DNA from: Limnomonas spitsbergensis
Lineage: Eukaryota > Chlorophyta > Chlorophyceae > Chlamydomonadales
Assembly: GCA_037349105.1 (NCBI GenBank)
Contig: JAYJMM010000039.1
Coordinates: forward strand, 1,488,001 to 1,552,000
Length of the DNA: 64,000 bases
Reading direction: 5' to 3'
Position 1 is the stretch's first letter; each line of letters opens with the position of its first letter. Below the pieces are notes generated by a model. That model saw only the letters and a program-made list of their open reading frames with translations, ran no database searches and was not told the DNA's origin. Shown here piece after piece: positions 12,648-25,200 of the stretch. The position numbers and the translations under genes are program-made.

Positions 12648-15169
12648 AGAGCGTGGTGACACTGATGGTGCTGGTTTACTGACAGATGGGGGGCAACGAC
12701 TTGTGAAGTTCATTTTGGTTGCTGAAGTATCGTCACCTGCTTATGGTTGTCAGCTTCAGGTTTATTAGGTTTCATCAAATCAGCTTGTTCCTTTTTCTGT
12801 CTGAGTACGGTTCACTGTTCAACATGATGAGGCTAGACCAACGTTCATTAGGGGCTGGTCATCTGTTGGCTTGAGAAGCAGAAATTCATGTTGCGTCACT
12901 GATTGGGACCCAGTAGGTCAACTCGAGACAAGGCGTGAGGGACAGGACAAACCATGGCTGGTGTGATTATCCCTCGGCCAATTCCAGTCATTGTCTGAAC
13001 AAGAAGCCATCGTCAGAAAGAAAGAAGAAAAAATGAGGCACAAGGGGGCATGAGGTTTAAGGAACCAGTGTGGCATTGGGCCGTGGCTACGTCCACACCG
13101 ATACCAGTAAGTACCAAACCACCGCCAGCGTTAAGTCCCCATGCTTATGGCATGGCCCCACACAAATGACTGTGACTGCGCGCCACACCTGAGTGGACAC
13201 CTATGAAGGAATGTACCAGGTGAGCAGTACATGTCTAACATGGTAACGGTGTGGAAGCGGCCTCGGCCCAAGTGGCCATGCTGCGCTCTTTCTTGAAACC
13301 ACGCGACCCTGCCGGCTGTAGTTTCCTTCCTTTCTACAAGTCTATAATTGCGAATATTTCAATCGACGATCCTGTTTTCTTGCGTGAGCAATTTAAGCAG
13401 TGTAACACTGAGGGCAGCTCTGGTGACAAGCAGGCATGCAATGCGTGCAAGAGCCGGCATGTGGACAGCCATAGTACAGACAGACACAAAACTGCAGGCC
13501 TCCCCCTATAATAGTGGCACGAGAGTTAGGGAAACAACTAGTCCAAGGCCAAATCCACATCCATGCCCAAACCGGATAAAACGGAGCTAGCTAGTTGAGT
13601 AGCCTATGAAGGCTTATGCATCTGTCCTGTACATACACACTTTCAATTATCCACCTGTCTGATCTGCACCCGCTTGCTCCTGGCCTGCATGCACATGCCA
13701 AAGACCACGTCAGCCAATGAGCCAACACGCATGCGTGGACTTGTGGGGCATGCATGCATCAAGGGAGACAGTAAAACTTAACAACTAAACTTCCATTATC
13801 ATCTTATTACATGATTTCATTGATAGCACATAGTATGAATTCAGCAGGGGTGTGAATGAAGCTTGCTTGCCTTGCCTGCTTTGTTTGCTTGGGTCGTGTC
13901 AGACTGTCAGGTTGGTAGGGACCATTAACTCATGCAACATGATCAACACACTGAGAAAGAGAGAGATCGCTGCATGTATGCCCCCTCGGTTATGGCTTGG
14001 GAGATATGGAGAATAACTGAGTGGTAAACAATCAATGAACACCAACCTGCCTGCCTGGCTGGAGTGCGTGCTGTTGAGTGCTTGGTGGCATGCGAATAAT
14101 GAACAACAACAGCAGTCGGCCATCCACGAGCGTTTTTTGCGACTCTAGAAAAGACTTACCGACGATTTTGCGTTTGAGACGGCGTATACCTTGGAGCACT
14201 GTATTGATGTAGGTCGAGCAAGATAGCTGACTTGACGAATTCCGTGAAGATCGCGTCATTCCGTGAAATGCGTGCGTGCGGAGTGAGGTAGACGTCTAGA
14301 CGAGGCATGTGTTGGAAAGAAGTAAGGGCTATCTACGTCATGGAATTCATAGCGGTGTAGTTCGGGTTTGGAAACAACGTGGCGCGTGTGTGCCGAGGCA
14401 TGCCCGTGTTAGGGCAGGGGGTGCAGCAGTACATGTGACGGGGTGCGCCCACGCGGCCGATTCTTTTTGAGCAGGGCCCAGAGGTAATATGTCATTGACA
14501 TGTGACGGGGTAGGGCGCACACCAGTAGATAGGACAAGGAGCACACCAGAAGGAAAGGGGGCACTCTATCTGGTTCCAATTGACCAGGGAGCAGCAAGCT
14601 AAGTACGGGTGAGAGGGGTGGCCATTGCCCTCATATGCATGACCAGCCTTTTCATCATTCATAATGACATATTTGACCATCGACCCCCACGTACGCACTG
14701 TCAAACCCGTAACCTTCATCTAGCCCAAAACCCTGAGTTCTGTACCTTAACCCGAGGGGGGGCAAAAACAACTGAATACACCCCACCATCTTAAGTTGTA
14801 GAGCTTGACGAGAGCTTTCCATATCTGATCTTAAAATTGTTTTTGGCCCAGGGAGCTGGGAGATACGGAGGGGCAAATTAGGGGGGGGGGAAGGGGGGTA
14901 AAAGAAAAAGGCTTTTTTTGAGTTTTCATCTTTTTTCATAACTTTTTTTTAAACATCAGATTGAGACAATAGCGACAGCGTTGCATTCCCACCGTCATTT
15001 GCTACAGATATGCATCATAAAAAATTCCACACAGAATGTCAGACCCCTCTTGGCATGCAATTTTGACATGGGGGGGTGTCATGGCTCCGGAACCACATGC
15101 AATGTTGTGCATACACCCATTATGGACTCACACGATGTACCTGCATTGGTAGTTACTATTAATTGAGCA
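12648..15169. other. Intergenic spacer
   Basis: This is the 3' flank of the coiled-coil gene. I see no exon series here, only isolated short ORFs without coding character. It contains one family-1 repeat copy (14441-14500), poly-G and poly-T runs near 14880-14950, and nothing else I can name. Confidence 0.6.
14441..14500 (-). repeat. Dispersed repeat family 1, copy
   Basis: On the minus strand it reads GTCAATGAC, a CTCTGGGCCCTGCTCAAAAAG-like block, then CGGCCGCGTGGGCGC. This is the shared core of a ~65 bp family with other copies at 17000-17068, 17841-17898, 17975-18040, 34890-34930, 60172-60245 and 62296-62360. Confidence 0.7.
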
Positions 15170-16540
15170 ATGACAACCTGCTGTGAGCATTGTTTGAAGG
15201 TCTTAAAATTCACAGACAACCCAGTGGCCCTAAGAAATCACCAACAGGGGAAAGAGTGCAAGCGAGGAGCTGAGAGGCTGGCCAAGGAGAACTCGACGAA
15301 GCGACAGCGCACAATCACATCATTATACCCCTCTTTTACTTCTGCTACTCCTTCAGCTCTTGCTCCGGCTGCTGCTGCTGCTATCGAGCATACGGCTGCC
15401 GTAGAGCCTCTCGCTCTGGCATGCAACGCATGGCCTGTCAGCCCTGGCCGTGCTCAGAGCAGATATGCTCCAGGTCCCTACTGCCAAGGGGGGCATGTAC
15501 AGCGTGGGCGAGTTGACACCGGAGCAGCTGGTGATGAAGGCAGCTGTAGTGACAGGGGTGCACTTGACGTACTCTAGGGGGAGTGAGGCTGATGGATCAG
15601 CAGCGTCCTTGGCTTGGGGTGGGAAAGTTGGTGTTATGCTCAAGGTGCCAGCCCACAGGGCCATCCCCTTTGCAATGTCAGCCTCCCCTTCTCCGGGTAT
15701 CATTGCGACGTGTGAGGTGTCGACCCTTAACGTCATCTTCAGCTGCATGCTAGCCCAACAGGTGGGGGTCCCTGGTCAGCTTCCATCAGCTTCTAGCCAC
15801 AGCTTGAGCATGTCAGCTGAGTTACCGTACAGAGGCGATGATGCCAAGCCCTGGCCATTTTGCGATGACACCCCCCTAGAGTTGGAGGATCTTCAGCAAG
15901 AATATGGACCACCAATAGCTGAGGATGCGCCGACTGTGTGCAAGGTGCATGGCTGTGGGAAGATAATCAAGCTATCAGCTATGCGACTGCACGTCGGAGC
16001 GCACATCTTGCTGCGCCAATGTGGAGCAGCGTGTAGCTTGGAGCCAAGTGGTGCTGAGGCATGCGGCTTCTGTGGCATTGTGTGTGACGACAGGACAATA
16101 GGCCTGTTCAAAACGGAGTTGGGCAAAGGCTCTACCAGCAGCACGCTAGCAGTCGAGTCCCGCTGCCCCCTGAAGTACAAGATGTCATATGCAGCTGCTG
16201 AGAGGGGTTCTGCCACCAATCCTTGCACCAACAGACCAGTGGCTTGCACCATCTGCAGGAGCGTCGCGGGCACCGTCCGCCCTTATGTGTGGAGGTATCA
16301 CTTCCTAGATCACATGGAGTCAGCCCACCCTGGTCAGGAGCTGACGGAGGCAGATGTGACGAGATATGCCATCAGCGCTGAGGAGTTTGAGGGGGGGGGG
16401 GCAAGGAGCTCCCCAAGAAGCAGAAGACCAAGCTTCTGAAGCAGCACGTCAGCACGCTCAAGTTAGATGCTAGTTTGCTGCCACTCGTGCGAGAGTCCTC
16501 TCGTTTCTGGAGCCTCATGGTCTGTAGCGTGGATAGGTAG
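15170..16540 (+). pseudogene. Frameshifted zinc-finger ORF, probably transposon-derived
   Basis: A first ORF starts at 15170. Near its N-terminus it has a Cys/His cluster (CCEHC about 20 residues before an H...C pair). The frame then shifts around 15420-15450 into a second ORF running to about 16400. That ORF has several further clusters: CKVHGCGK then HVGAH, CGFCGIVC, and CTIC then HFLDHMESAH. An 11-G run at about 16390-16400 breaks the frame again. In the shifted frame coding continues through a Lys-rich stretch to TAG at 16538-16540. No promoter, intron or neighbouring exon is evident. A stand-alone, zinc-finger-rich, repeatedly frameshifted ORF in a repeat-filled spacer suggests a decayed mobile-element protein. 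A real single-exon gene with assembly errors in homopolymers is the alternative. Confidence 0.5.
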
Positions 16541-16999
16541 CTGGCAGGTGGTAGCAAGAGCAATGGTATATTCTTTTGTTTCACCACTTGACATTTGTGA
16601 ACCATGTACATTTATCGACACCATTAGAAGCGCACTGACGAGCTGATTGAAATTGACCCCGCTCCCTCGCTGAAATTCTGGTTTTTGACTTAGAAATTAA
16701 GGTTTTACTAGGTTCCGGAGGCGGGGGGGGGGTAGCCAGGGGTCGTTTCACATTTTTTTTTATGATGGGGTGTTTGACTCTTTTTTTGGCCCCCCCTCGC
16801 CTTAACCTCATCCCAAACCTTAAACATTGATGTTTGTGCTTCAGGGCTTAGGGTACGAACTTAGGCGTTAAGGGTAAGAGGGTATGGGTTAAGGGTGTCT
16901 GATACAGACTTTACGTGATTAAGGGGTAAGGGTTTGAGCCTAAGTTTGAAGGGTGTGTGATTCAGGGATTAGGGCATGTGATTCAGGGGTCAGGGCGTG

Positions 17000-17068
17000 T
17001 CAATAACGTTACACCTCTGGGCCCGCTTAATGCTCGGCCTCGTGGGCGCCCAACTGTTCAGAATGGGA
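17000..17068 (+). repeat. Dispersed repeat family 1, copy
   Basis: Reads GTCAATAACGTTACACCTC, TGGGCCCGCTTAATG, then CTCGGCCTCGTGGGCGCC, matching the family order on the plus strand. Confidence 0.7.
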
Positions 17069-17840
17069 GAAAAAAAGAAACTGAAAGGAAGAGGGGGGGA
17101 AAGGAACAAAAGGAGAGGCCGGGAAGGCAAAGAAGACCAAGTCCGACACCTGAGTTCCACTAGAGACTAGCTGTCAACAAAGCCTCTAAAAAAATCTACA
17201 AAAGCAAGCGGGGTTGGGGCATGTGATTCAGGGTGTAGCGTGTGAGCGTAAGGGTTGAGGGAATGTGCTCTGGGGTAAAAAGATGCCCCCTCCCCTTATA
17301 CCCTCTTCCATCTCCTCCTCCCCCCTGCTGCCCGCCTTCGGTCCTCCAACATCCCACCCTCTGGCAGGCCGGACATGAAGAAGCTCGTTTCCCTACTGTC
17401 ATGCATGGCTAGCGGCCCAGCGCTGCTTGCGCCCACGCTGTTGCCTCCACCACCTCACGACGATGCAACCGCCAGGGCTGCCGCCAATCGTTTGATCGTC
17501 GTTTTAGGCTCATGCCGGGTAAAGCCATTGTTGTCATGCACGGAGTAAGTATTGTTGTTGCTGTAAATGTCGCCGTTGTTGTGGTGATACCCTCTTCCAA
17601 CAAAAAAGCACTCACAAGTTACAGATGGCTTAAGAAATAGCAATCAACCCATTCAACTTCTGGAGGCTGATTAATGCTAGGCCCACGATGTGAAGGAGCA
17701 TGTCACAACGCAGCATTCAGCCTGTAGTCCTATTCACCACAATAGAACATGCATCCCTTAGGGTACAGCCACAATTCTACACCATTATATACCTATCTAG
17801 CCTTGTGTTGTTTCCATCTTCCCTCCCAACTCTTTTTAGG

Positions 17841-17898
17841 CAGGCGCACGCGCGGCCGAGCCTTTTTGAGCAGGGCCCAGAGGTGTAACGTCATTGAC
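17841..17898 (-). repeat. Dispersed repeat family 1, copy
   Basis: Minus-strand copy with GTCAATGACGTTACACC, CTGGGCCCTGCTCAAAAAG and GGCTCGGCCGCGCG. It is the closest to the family consensus in this window. Confidence 0.75.
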
Positions 17899-17974
17899 CT
17901 ATCTAATCTTCAGCAGGGCCGAGCGGGTATACACCATTCTATACCTATCTAGTCTTCGCGGCTTTGGTACCGTT

Positions 17975-18040
17975 GGTCAATAACTTCACCCATCTGGCTC
18001 CAACTCAAAAAGGATGCCACATGTGCGCCCAACTGCCTAG
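17975..18040 (+). repeat. Dispersed repeat family 1, diverged copy
   Basis: GGTCAATAACTTCACCC, CTCAAAAAGGATGCC and GTGCGCCCAACTGCC keep the order of the family but are clearly diverged. Confidence 0.55.
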
Positions 18041-19039
18041 TTTAGGGTTTAGGGTTAGGGCGCCCAACTGCCTCGGTGCGGTCGATGCTACTTCGTAGGA
18101 GAGATGTGGGGAAGATAAATCACACACAGGAATTAAAGGGGTCTGAACTTGGAAAAGAACCTTGGCACCAGAGTTGGCATGCACATGATGTCTACCTACA
18201 GAGCATAATTTTGAAAATTAACCAATTACCGGTATGGAGTGCACCACGGACCTGATTGCTACTATAAAAATCGTGCATATGATCCCCTCCAATCCGGCTG
18301 GGGAAGCACCGCTAAGCAAAGGCCACATCGCCGAAATCTGTGCTAAGCTGATACATGTTTTAGTTCCCAGCTCCCCAATTTAGCGTACATTTGAAACAAT
18401 CCCTTGATCCAACGCTATGCACCCACACATAGAATCGGCAATATGCACATCCCGTGGTATCGCCCAGACAATCAGCGTAGCTTATTGTCCGTGGCGCATC
18501 CCGCCTTTTTTTTTTTGCCTCACACACGAAAGATGTGCTCGCAACGCGTCAGAAACTGCCTTGTCCTGGCTTCCCTCACCTAAATAAGTTGGATTGTCAC
18601 AAGGATAGCCAGTGAGACCGTTCAAAGCAACCTGCACCAAGCAGTCCTTCCGTTATAACTTATAACACATTGGATAAAGATAGACCCCCTTGCTGCCCCC
18701 CCTAAACCTAGTCTGCGTTCAAGACCCTCCCAAGAGAGGCCATCCGACAAGGGGATTGAAGCCATTGCACAAGCAACGTGCCGATGTAGTATCGACTTCA
18801 ACATTGACAGCAGCAGCAACTCAACACAAGCAACAGCAGCAACATCTGCACGGACAGCTGGGGACCCAACAGATACAGCTTGCCACAACATAGCGCCCTT
18901 CGTTGCACGCCGTTGACGCCCATTCTTTCCAGAGGGGGCACTAAGGACACGAGGGCTGTACAACAACACATCATCTGCTACACTCTCGCCCTCCTGCATG
19001 CCTTGCCATCCCGCTGCCTCTGCTGCTGCTGCCATGGGC

Positions 19040-19287
19040 TGCCATGGGACCTGCCCTCTGGAGGCCTTCAGAGCGTTGCAGCATGGGGGCAGTGTGCTCG
19101 ACGCTGGCCAGGTCCCCCAGCTGGCCACATGCAGCCATCGTGTCATCCCCCTTGCTCATGCAGTTACTACAACACCTCCTGTCTCCCGGAGGCCTTCAGG
19201 GCGTTGCAGCATCGGTGCAGGGCGCGCGGCGCTGGCCAGGTCCCCCAGCTGACCACATGCAGCCATGGTGTCATCGCCCTTGCTCAC
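19040..19287 (-). repeat. 128-bp tandem duplication of the RlmN last exon
   Basis: Copy 1 (19287-19160) is the coding end of RlmN, including the AACGQL motif. Copy 2 (19159 to about 19040) repeats it at a 128 bp offset and still encodes SKGDDTMAACGQLGDL in an open frame. The stop codon of the gene (19158-19156) is formed exactly at the junction, so copy 2 lies in the 3' untranslated region. Confidence 0.85.
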
Positions 19288-22200
19288 GCGGATGGTGCAA
19301 AGCTTCCCCGATGCCATGAGCGTGCGGCGGAAGGCTTGCACCTTTACAAAAGGAGCAGATCAAGATCAAGATTCATATCAGATTGCAAAACTAATTTACA
19401 AAACGAAAGGGTTGCCCAGGGGCGGGTTCCAGGTTCCAGGTTCCAGGTTCTGGCCTTCTGGGTTACAGATGGTGTTTTGAATGATGTAAGTAGCAGGTTA
19501 TGAGTTACGGTCTGCAGGATGTGCGTTGACAGTCGCGTGTTGCCTGCTTCAGGTCTCCTTTCAAGCTCTGTTTTCAGATTCTTATTCAGCAAAAACGCGG
19601 ACGTGTTATCAAGCTGGGGGCACTGAGGGCCCTGGGGGCCCCATCCATGGTCCCGTCAAGGTTTGAGTGCTCCTACATTCTACTGAGCGTCAAGTGCTCC
19701 CACTACCTCGTTTAGGGACGAGTGCTCCCATTTCCTTGGTCAGGAATAAGTCCAACCCTAAACCCTAGACCCTTATAAGTCCTCCCATTCACTCGCTTAT
19801 AATTTAGTGCTCCCACTTCCCTCTCGTCCTCACATCTTGTTCGTCGCTCCTTTCAAACTGCGTGCCGTCGTGCGGGTTGAACATGATCAAGTTCACCATG
19901 CAGAATATCGGGGCCAGGAGCTGTGCCAGCCGCGCCGCGTCCGCCGCCGTGTCGTTGACCCCGCGGAGCATGACGTACTCTATGATTGCGAAGTTGTGAC
20001 TGCGGGCAAGGAGGCAGGCAGCGGCGCTCAATGGCATCGGTGCGGACGCAGCCTTGGCTCATGCAGGGAGGCAGGCAGCAGCGCTCGATGGTATCCGTGC
20101 GGACGCAGCCTCGGCCCATGCCGGGAGGCGGGCAGCCAAGCTTAGTGGTAACGATGCAGACATGGCTTTGGCCCATGCCGCACTGTTTCCTTAACCTCCA
20201 AAACCCTGCGTGCGTAGCTTTCTCTTGGCTGCGGGTAGGGAGGCGGGCAGCCGAGCTGTATGAGCATCGGTACAGTCTGACCAGAGGAGTGCAGGTGGGC
20301 AAGGCCAGCTTCAACTTCCCAGAAAGCGTGGTGTGGCAACAGGGGTGGGTGTAACCAGGGGGTGTAATCAACTAACCAACTATTGTGCCCCTCAGGGTTC
20401 AGGGAGTTTCTTCCCGAGGGGCTTACGATCCCAGGCAGCAACAGACACCACTCACTTCTTCCATCGCTGACATGTAACATGTCGGCAGGGGGTGCCTGTC
20501 TCTTCAAATATTTACACGATTCTTTTTTAGGTATTTCCCGGAGCAATTGATAAAGAAAAATCCCAGCTCTTGTAAACAAAAATTACCCCTGGTGTCGCAT
20601 GGCCGCGCCCTGCTGTCCATAAGATAGCGTACACATGAGTGCACCAGTCTGTAGCGCCGTTGCCCCGCCCAGCTGAAGTCTCCCACACTGGCAGCTCCCC
20701 TAGCCACAGCACCCTGATGTCCATGACTAAGCCAGCGGGGAGGAGAGCTCCCCAGCACAGCATCGCGTGCCCTCGATGGCCCAGCTGCACCGACTTTAAG
20801 TCCTTGGGAATCCCACTCTCGCCACCTCCCAATCCCTCCTTCCCGTCCCACACAGTCTTCCCCACCTCTTGCCCTTCTCGTTTCGGGCCTTTGACGGCAC
20901 AACTGCACCACCTTCAATAATGCAGCAAACCCTTGCTCTCCACCTCCAAAGCCCTATCGCACTCAGGAACAGTGTGGAAATACCTCTAGCCCATTCCACA
21001 CTTTCTGTACCCTTCCCCGTATCCTACACTCCATGGCTCACGTGTCCCCGATCACACCAATTCACACTCTCCATACTCACGGGTCCGCTGGAGCTCCTTC
21101 AATTGGGTAGTACTCCTTGAGCATTGCCATCAGCTCCGAAATCGGGTACCGTCGGTTGGTAGGCACGATCCAGTCGCGAACCTGACACACCCGCACACAG
21201 TTGGTAAATAAGAGTGGTTTGTTTAGCCCAGCCTATGGCACTTGAGGTGCCACTGGGGCCGCATCATTGACACCAGAATGCTCGATAACGGCATTTACTA
21301 CCATGTAGGGCCCAGAGCTTTCAGTTCCAGGGTACAGAATTTGCGGTCCAAGGATTGTACAAGGGTGCTGTGAGGTAAAGGGCCTTTTCCTTTACAAAAG
21401 GCTCATGCCAGAGGGGCGCACCTCATCACCGATTCAGGATATCTTGTCACCGTATCAGGATCTCTTTTTCCAGGACCCCCCAAGCAGCCTGACAAAGGGT
21501 GTCAGAGGCATGCCCCCTGGGTCCACCTCATCTATCAGTGCAAGCATAGCCTTAGTGATTAATGTCCAGGAAAGAATTCTCAAACAAACTCACAGCATCA
21601 AGGAGTCAGAGGCCTCACAACCCTCAACCCTCAACCCTAATCCTCAAACAAACTCACAGCATGAAGGAGTCAGAGGCCTCACAACCCTCAACCCTAATTA
21701 TCAAACAAACTCACAGCATCAAGGAGTCAGAGGCCTCACAACCCTCAACCCTAATCCTCAAACAAACTCACAGCATCAAGGAGTCAGAGGCCTCACAACC
21801 CTCAACCCTCAACCCTAATTCTCAAACAAACTCACAGCATCAAGGAGTCAGAGGCCTCACAACCCTCAACCCTTATCCTCAAACAAACTCACAGCATCAA
21901 GGAGTCAGAGGCGTCACAACCCTCAACCCTTATCCTCAAACAAACTCACAGCATCAAGGAGTCAGAGGCGTCACAACCCTCAACCCTAATCCTCAAACAA
22001 ACTCACAGCATCAAGGAGTCAGAGGCCTCACAACCCTCAACCCTTATCCTCAAACAAACTCACAGCATTAAGGATTCAGAGGCCTCTCAACCCTAAACCC
22101 TCAACCCTAAACCTGCCTGTACTGACCTCGTCTGTAGTCGCGTGTAAAGACAGCGCAAGCATTGCCTTGCCTGTGTCCAGGAAGGAGCGGATCTGCGGGA

Positions 22201-25200
22201 CGAGGCCCACCGAGGAGACAATGATCTTCCCCCGGCTCAGCTTCAGGCCATCTGCCAAGATATCAATGGCAGCCAGCACGGGGTCGTAGTTGTGGAGCGG
22301 TTCGCCCTGGAAGGCAAGATATTTGAATGTTTGAATTCTGGCTGTTTGGAATATTTAGCACCAGAGACTACACATGCCCTCTGCCCGACAGGTTGTTTCA
22401 CTCCATTGATACGAGGGTTTCAAATCCCGTCAGAAAAAAACCAGGGCATGTCAGTGGCTGCATTAACATAGCCCAGGGCCCTTCAACCAGGACCAGTCGG
22501 TGCCTGTGTAGATATTGCCGCCACCACCACCATCACAAAATAGACGAACAGCAACAAAGGAATTGTAGACATTGCACCACCACCACCACCACCACAAAAG
22601 GGCAAAGGGCAAGAACGAAAGCATAAGACAAGAGCACACGCGTATTTGAATTGGTACCTACGTACCATGCCCATGAATACAATGTTGCCGATCGGCACTG
22701 CATTGTCCTCCTGGGCCAGCAGGCGCCGCGCCTCCACCACCTGACGGGGAGAGGGGCACAAGAAGCTCTCTTGGGCTCTTGGGCTGCAGCTTTGCAGCAA
22801 AAAGAAACAACACGGGCAGAAACCAGTTCGGCAGAAACCAGTTCGAGTACTCGGAGGGGCGTCTCATGTACAGAGCGCGTGACGTGAGATAATGCTGGTT
22901 GCGGTGACAAGCAGAAGGCCCTGGAATGCTGGTAGGCCCTGACATGCTGGGAGGAGACGGGATCTTGTGCAAGATGTCCCATTGGCAATACCCCCAATCC
23001 TCCCTCGTCCCCTAATCGTACCTGTTCTACAATTTGTGCCGTGCTCAGGTTCCCCATCAGCCCCATGCGCCCCGTGTAGCAGAACTGGCAGTTCATCGCA
23101 CACCTGCAGAGACATACAACAGTTTGGTGTTGTATTGGTTGCAGTGTGATTGCCCTTGGTTGCAGTGTGGCTGCCCTTGGTTGTAGTGTGGCCGCCCTTC
23201 CTGAAAAGAGGCTTGCAGGCGACAATAAGGTGCAACTAAGATACGGGTGTACCTTTTATTCCGTGCGGACAACAAGCGAGCTGAAAGGACACAAATTGGC
23301 CCAATCTCGAATGAAATACCCAAGCTTCTGAATATATTCGCACCTTCACGGTATAGGGAATTGAAGCAATGAGCCGCAGTTCGCTGTTACATAGATTGAA
23401 GTGTGTAGTACACACTGTGCACGTGTACCTCGAAGTCGGTATGAGTGTCTTCGTGGTGTGCCCTGACCCACATGGGCCGGGTATCAAGATGCGTCAAAGA
23501 GTAAAGGAGTGAACGATTGATAGTGTGTAGATAGACAAGCACATTACAAAGGGGGGGCACCTCAGGTGATAAGACAAAATGTGTGGAGGCGGGATTCGGC
23601 TTGAAAATGGCTTTGGGATGGATGCGTACGCCAAGCAGATGCAACACCTCACTAGGCATGAAGACGAACCTGTCATGCGGGGCATGTGGCCGTGGCATCA
23701 GCATGGGGACAGGCCCCACCCAGAGGGGGTTGACAGCGTGTTCCTTGAGGGTTTGGGTATGATGGTTTATGGTTAAGGTTGTGGCACCCTTCATGTGCTA
23801 TGCCAGCATATGGGGACTGGACCCTCCCAGAGGGGCTTGACAGCGTGCCTCCTTACGGTTTATGTTTTATGATGTAGGGTTTAGGTTCTGTCACCTTTGA
23901 GGTATAATATGCAAGCACAGGCTCCATTCATCTGGCTAAGGGGATGTGTGAAAAGTGTCCACACCTTTCGAACTGTACCTGTAAGATGGATGGATCCTGA
24001 AACGTTGAAATGCCTGAAAGATAAGGCATTGTGAAACTTCTTGCATCCCTTCTGTAAGTTGATGTGAGGCAAGTGGGCATGCCATGCGAGTTCTGATCTT
24101 TTATGAACTGCCAAAGGTTTCTTTACATCTGGTGTTTTGCCCCTGAGGTCATGTCGTCCAACTGATGACAGGTCTGTTGGACAGTGTGCATGTTATCTTA
24201 TGCTCGTGCTGTGCTCTGGTCTTGCATGTCCAAAAAAGAGCCACCGGAGTCAACGAGGTGTAAGAAAGAAAGAAAAAATGACATAAAAGAAGCTGAAAGG
24301 ACAGAAATCTGCCTGAACCTGCACGCAATGTGCATATTGGCCCATGGGGGAGAAAGGGAGGGCGAAAATCAGAAAACACCGTGAGCACTGAGTCTGCACC
24401 TGTCTATTTGGTCTCCTCTTCCCTTGCTCTCTCCTGCGACTCCTCCCACTCATCCATTTGCCTCAATTGTGTGAACTCACCCCACTTGTGTGGACACGCA
24501 GGCGGTGTATCTTGTGTTCAGTCCGTGTCTGACGGTGGGCAAAACAAGAAGGCGGGCCAATATCAGTTTTGGTGCCGGAAAACCTGTTTGCAAACTAATA
24601 CATTGATCTGAACCACAATACTGGCTACCATGCCGATAAGGAACTAACTAGCAATGACCCGTAGCTCTTCTAGGGATGCCCAAGCTGCAAATCAGCCCGG
24701 GCACCCAAAACCCTGAACATCGTCGCCTCGGCCTGACGCGCCCCCCCTGCATGCCGGGCAAGGGAAATTTAACCCAGATATGAACCCCTCATTTGATGGA
24801 GGCAAATGCAGTGATTAAACAAAGACACATCCTGAAGCACAGCTGCAAAGTCGTGCACGCTTGCCTCTCTGCTCTCTGCTCGCTTGTCTCCTCCCTCTGC
24901 TCCCCCCTCTGCTCTCTCGGTCCACTTCTATCACCCACCCCCTTTACACCCCATCTGTTATTTCTATCAGTTATCTCCTATGCTCTTTCTCTGCTCTTTC
25001 TGCCCACTCACCTTCTCCCTTTAAACCCCATCTGCTCTCTCTGCTTACTTATCGCCCCCCTCTGCTCCGTCCTCTCCTTCCCCTCAGCTCCTCCTTCTGC
25101 TGCCCCTTTGCTCCCCCCTCTGCTCCCCCTCAGCTCTGTCTGCCCATTATCTTCTACCGCTTCACCCCATCAGCTCTCTGTTACTACTTAGGACTCTATC

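Larger units (their letters stand above)
16541..19031. other. Intergenic spacer with degenerate repeats
   Basis: No exon series is visible. The stretch 16800-17260 is made of degenerate GGGTTAAGGGT-like sequence. A short TTTAGGGTTTAGGG run occurs near 18043. Three family-1 repeat copies lie at 17000-18040. From 18040 to 19031 I see nothing else recognisable except the 3' flank of the RlmN gene. Confidence 0.6.

Noticed and set aside
18030..18070. TTTAGGG runs as a telomere or telomere fusion
   Set aside because: Only two or three units embedded in degenerate repeats, with genes continuing on both sides.
18622..19503. 174-residue minus and 207-residue plus ORFs around the RlmN 3' end
   Set aside because: Other frames of the duplicated RlmN last exon. 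The RlmN frame explains the region with conserved motifs.
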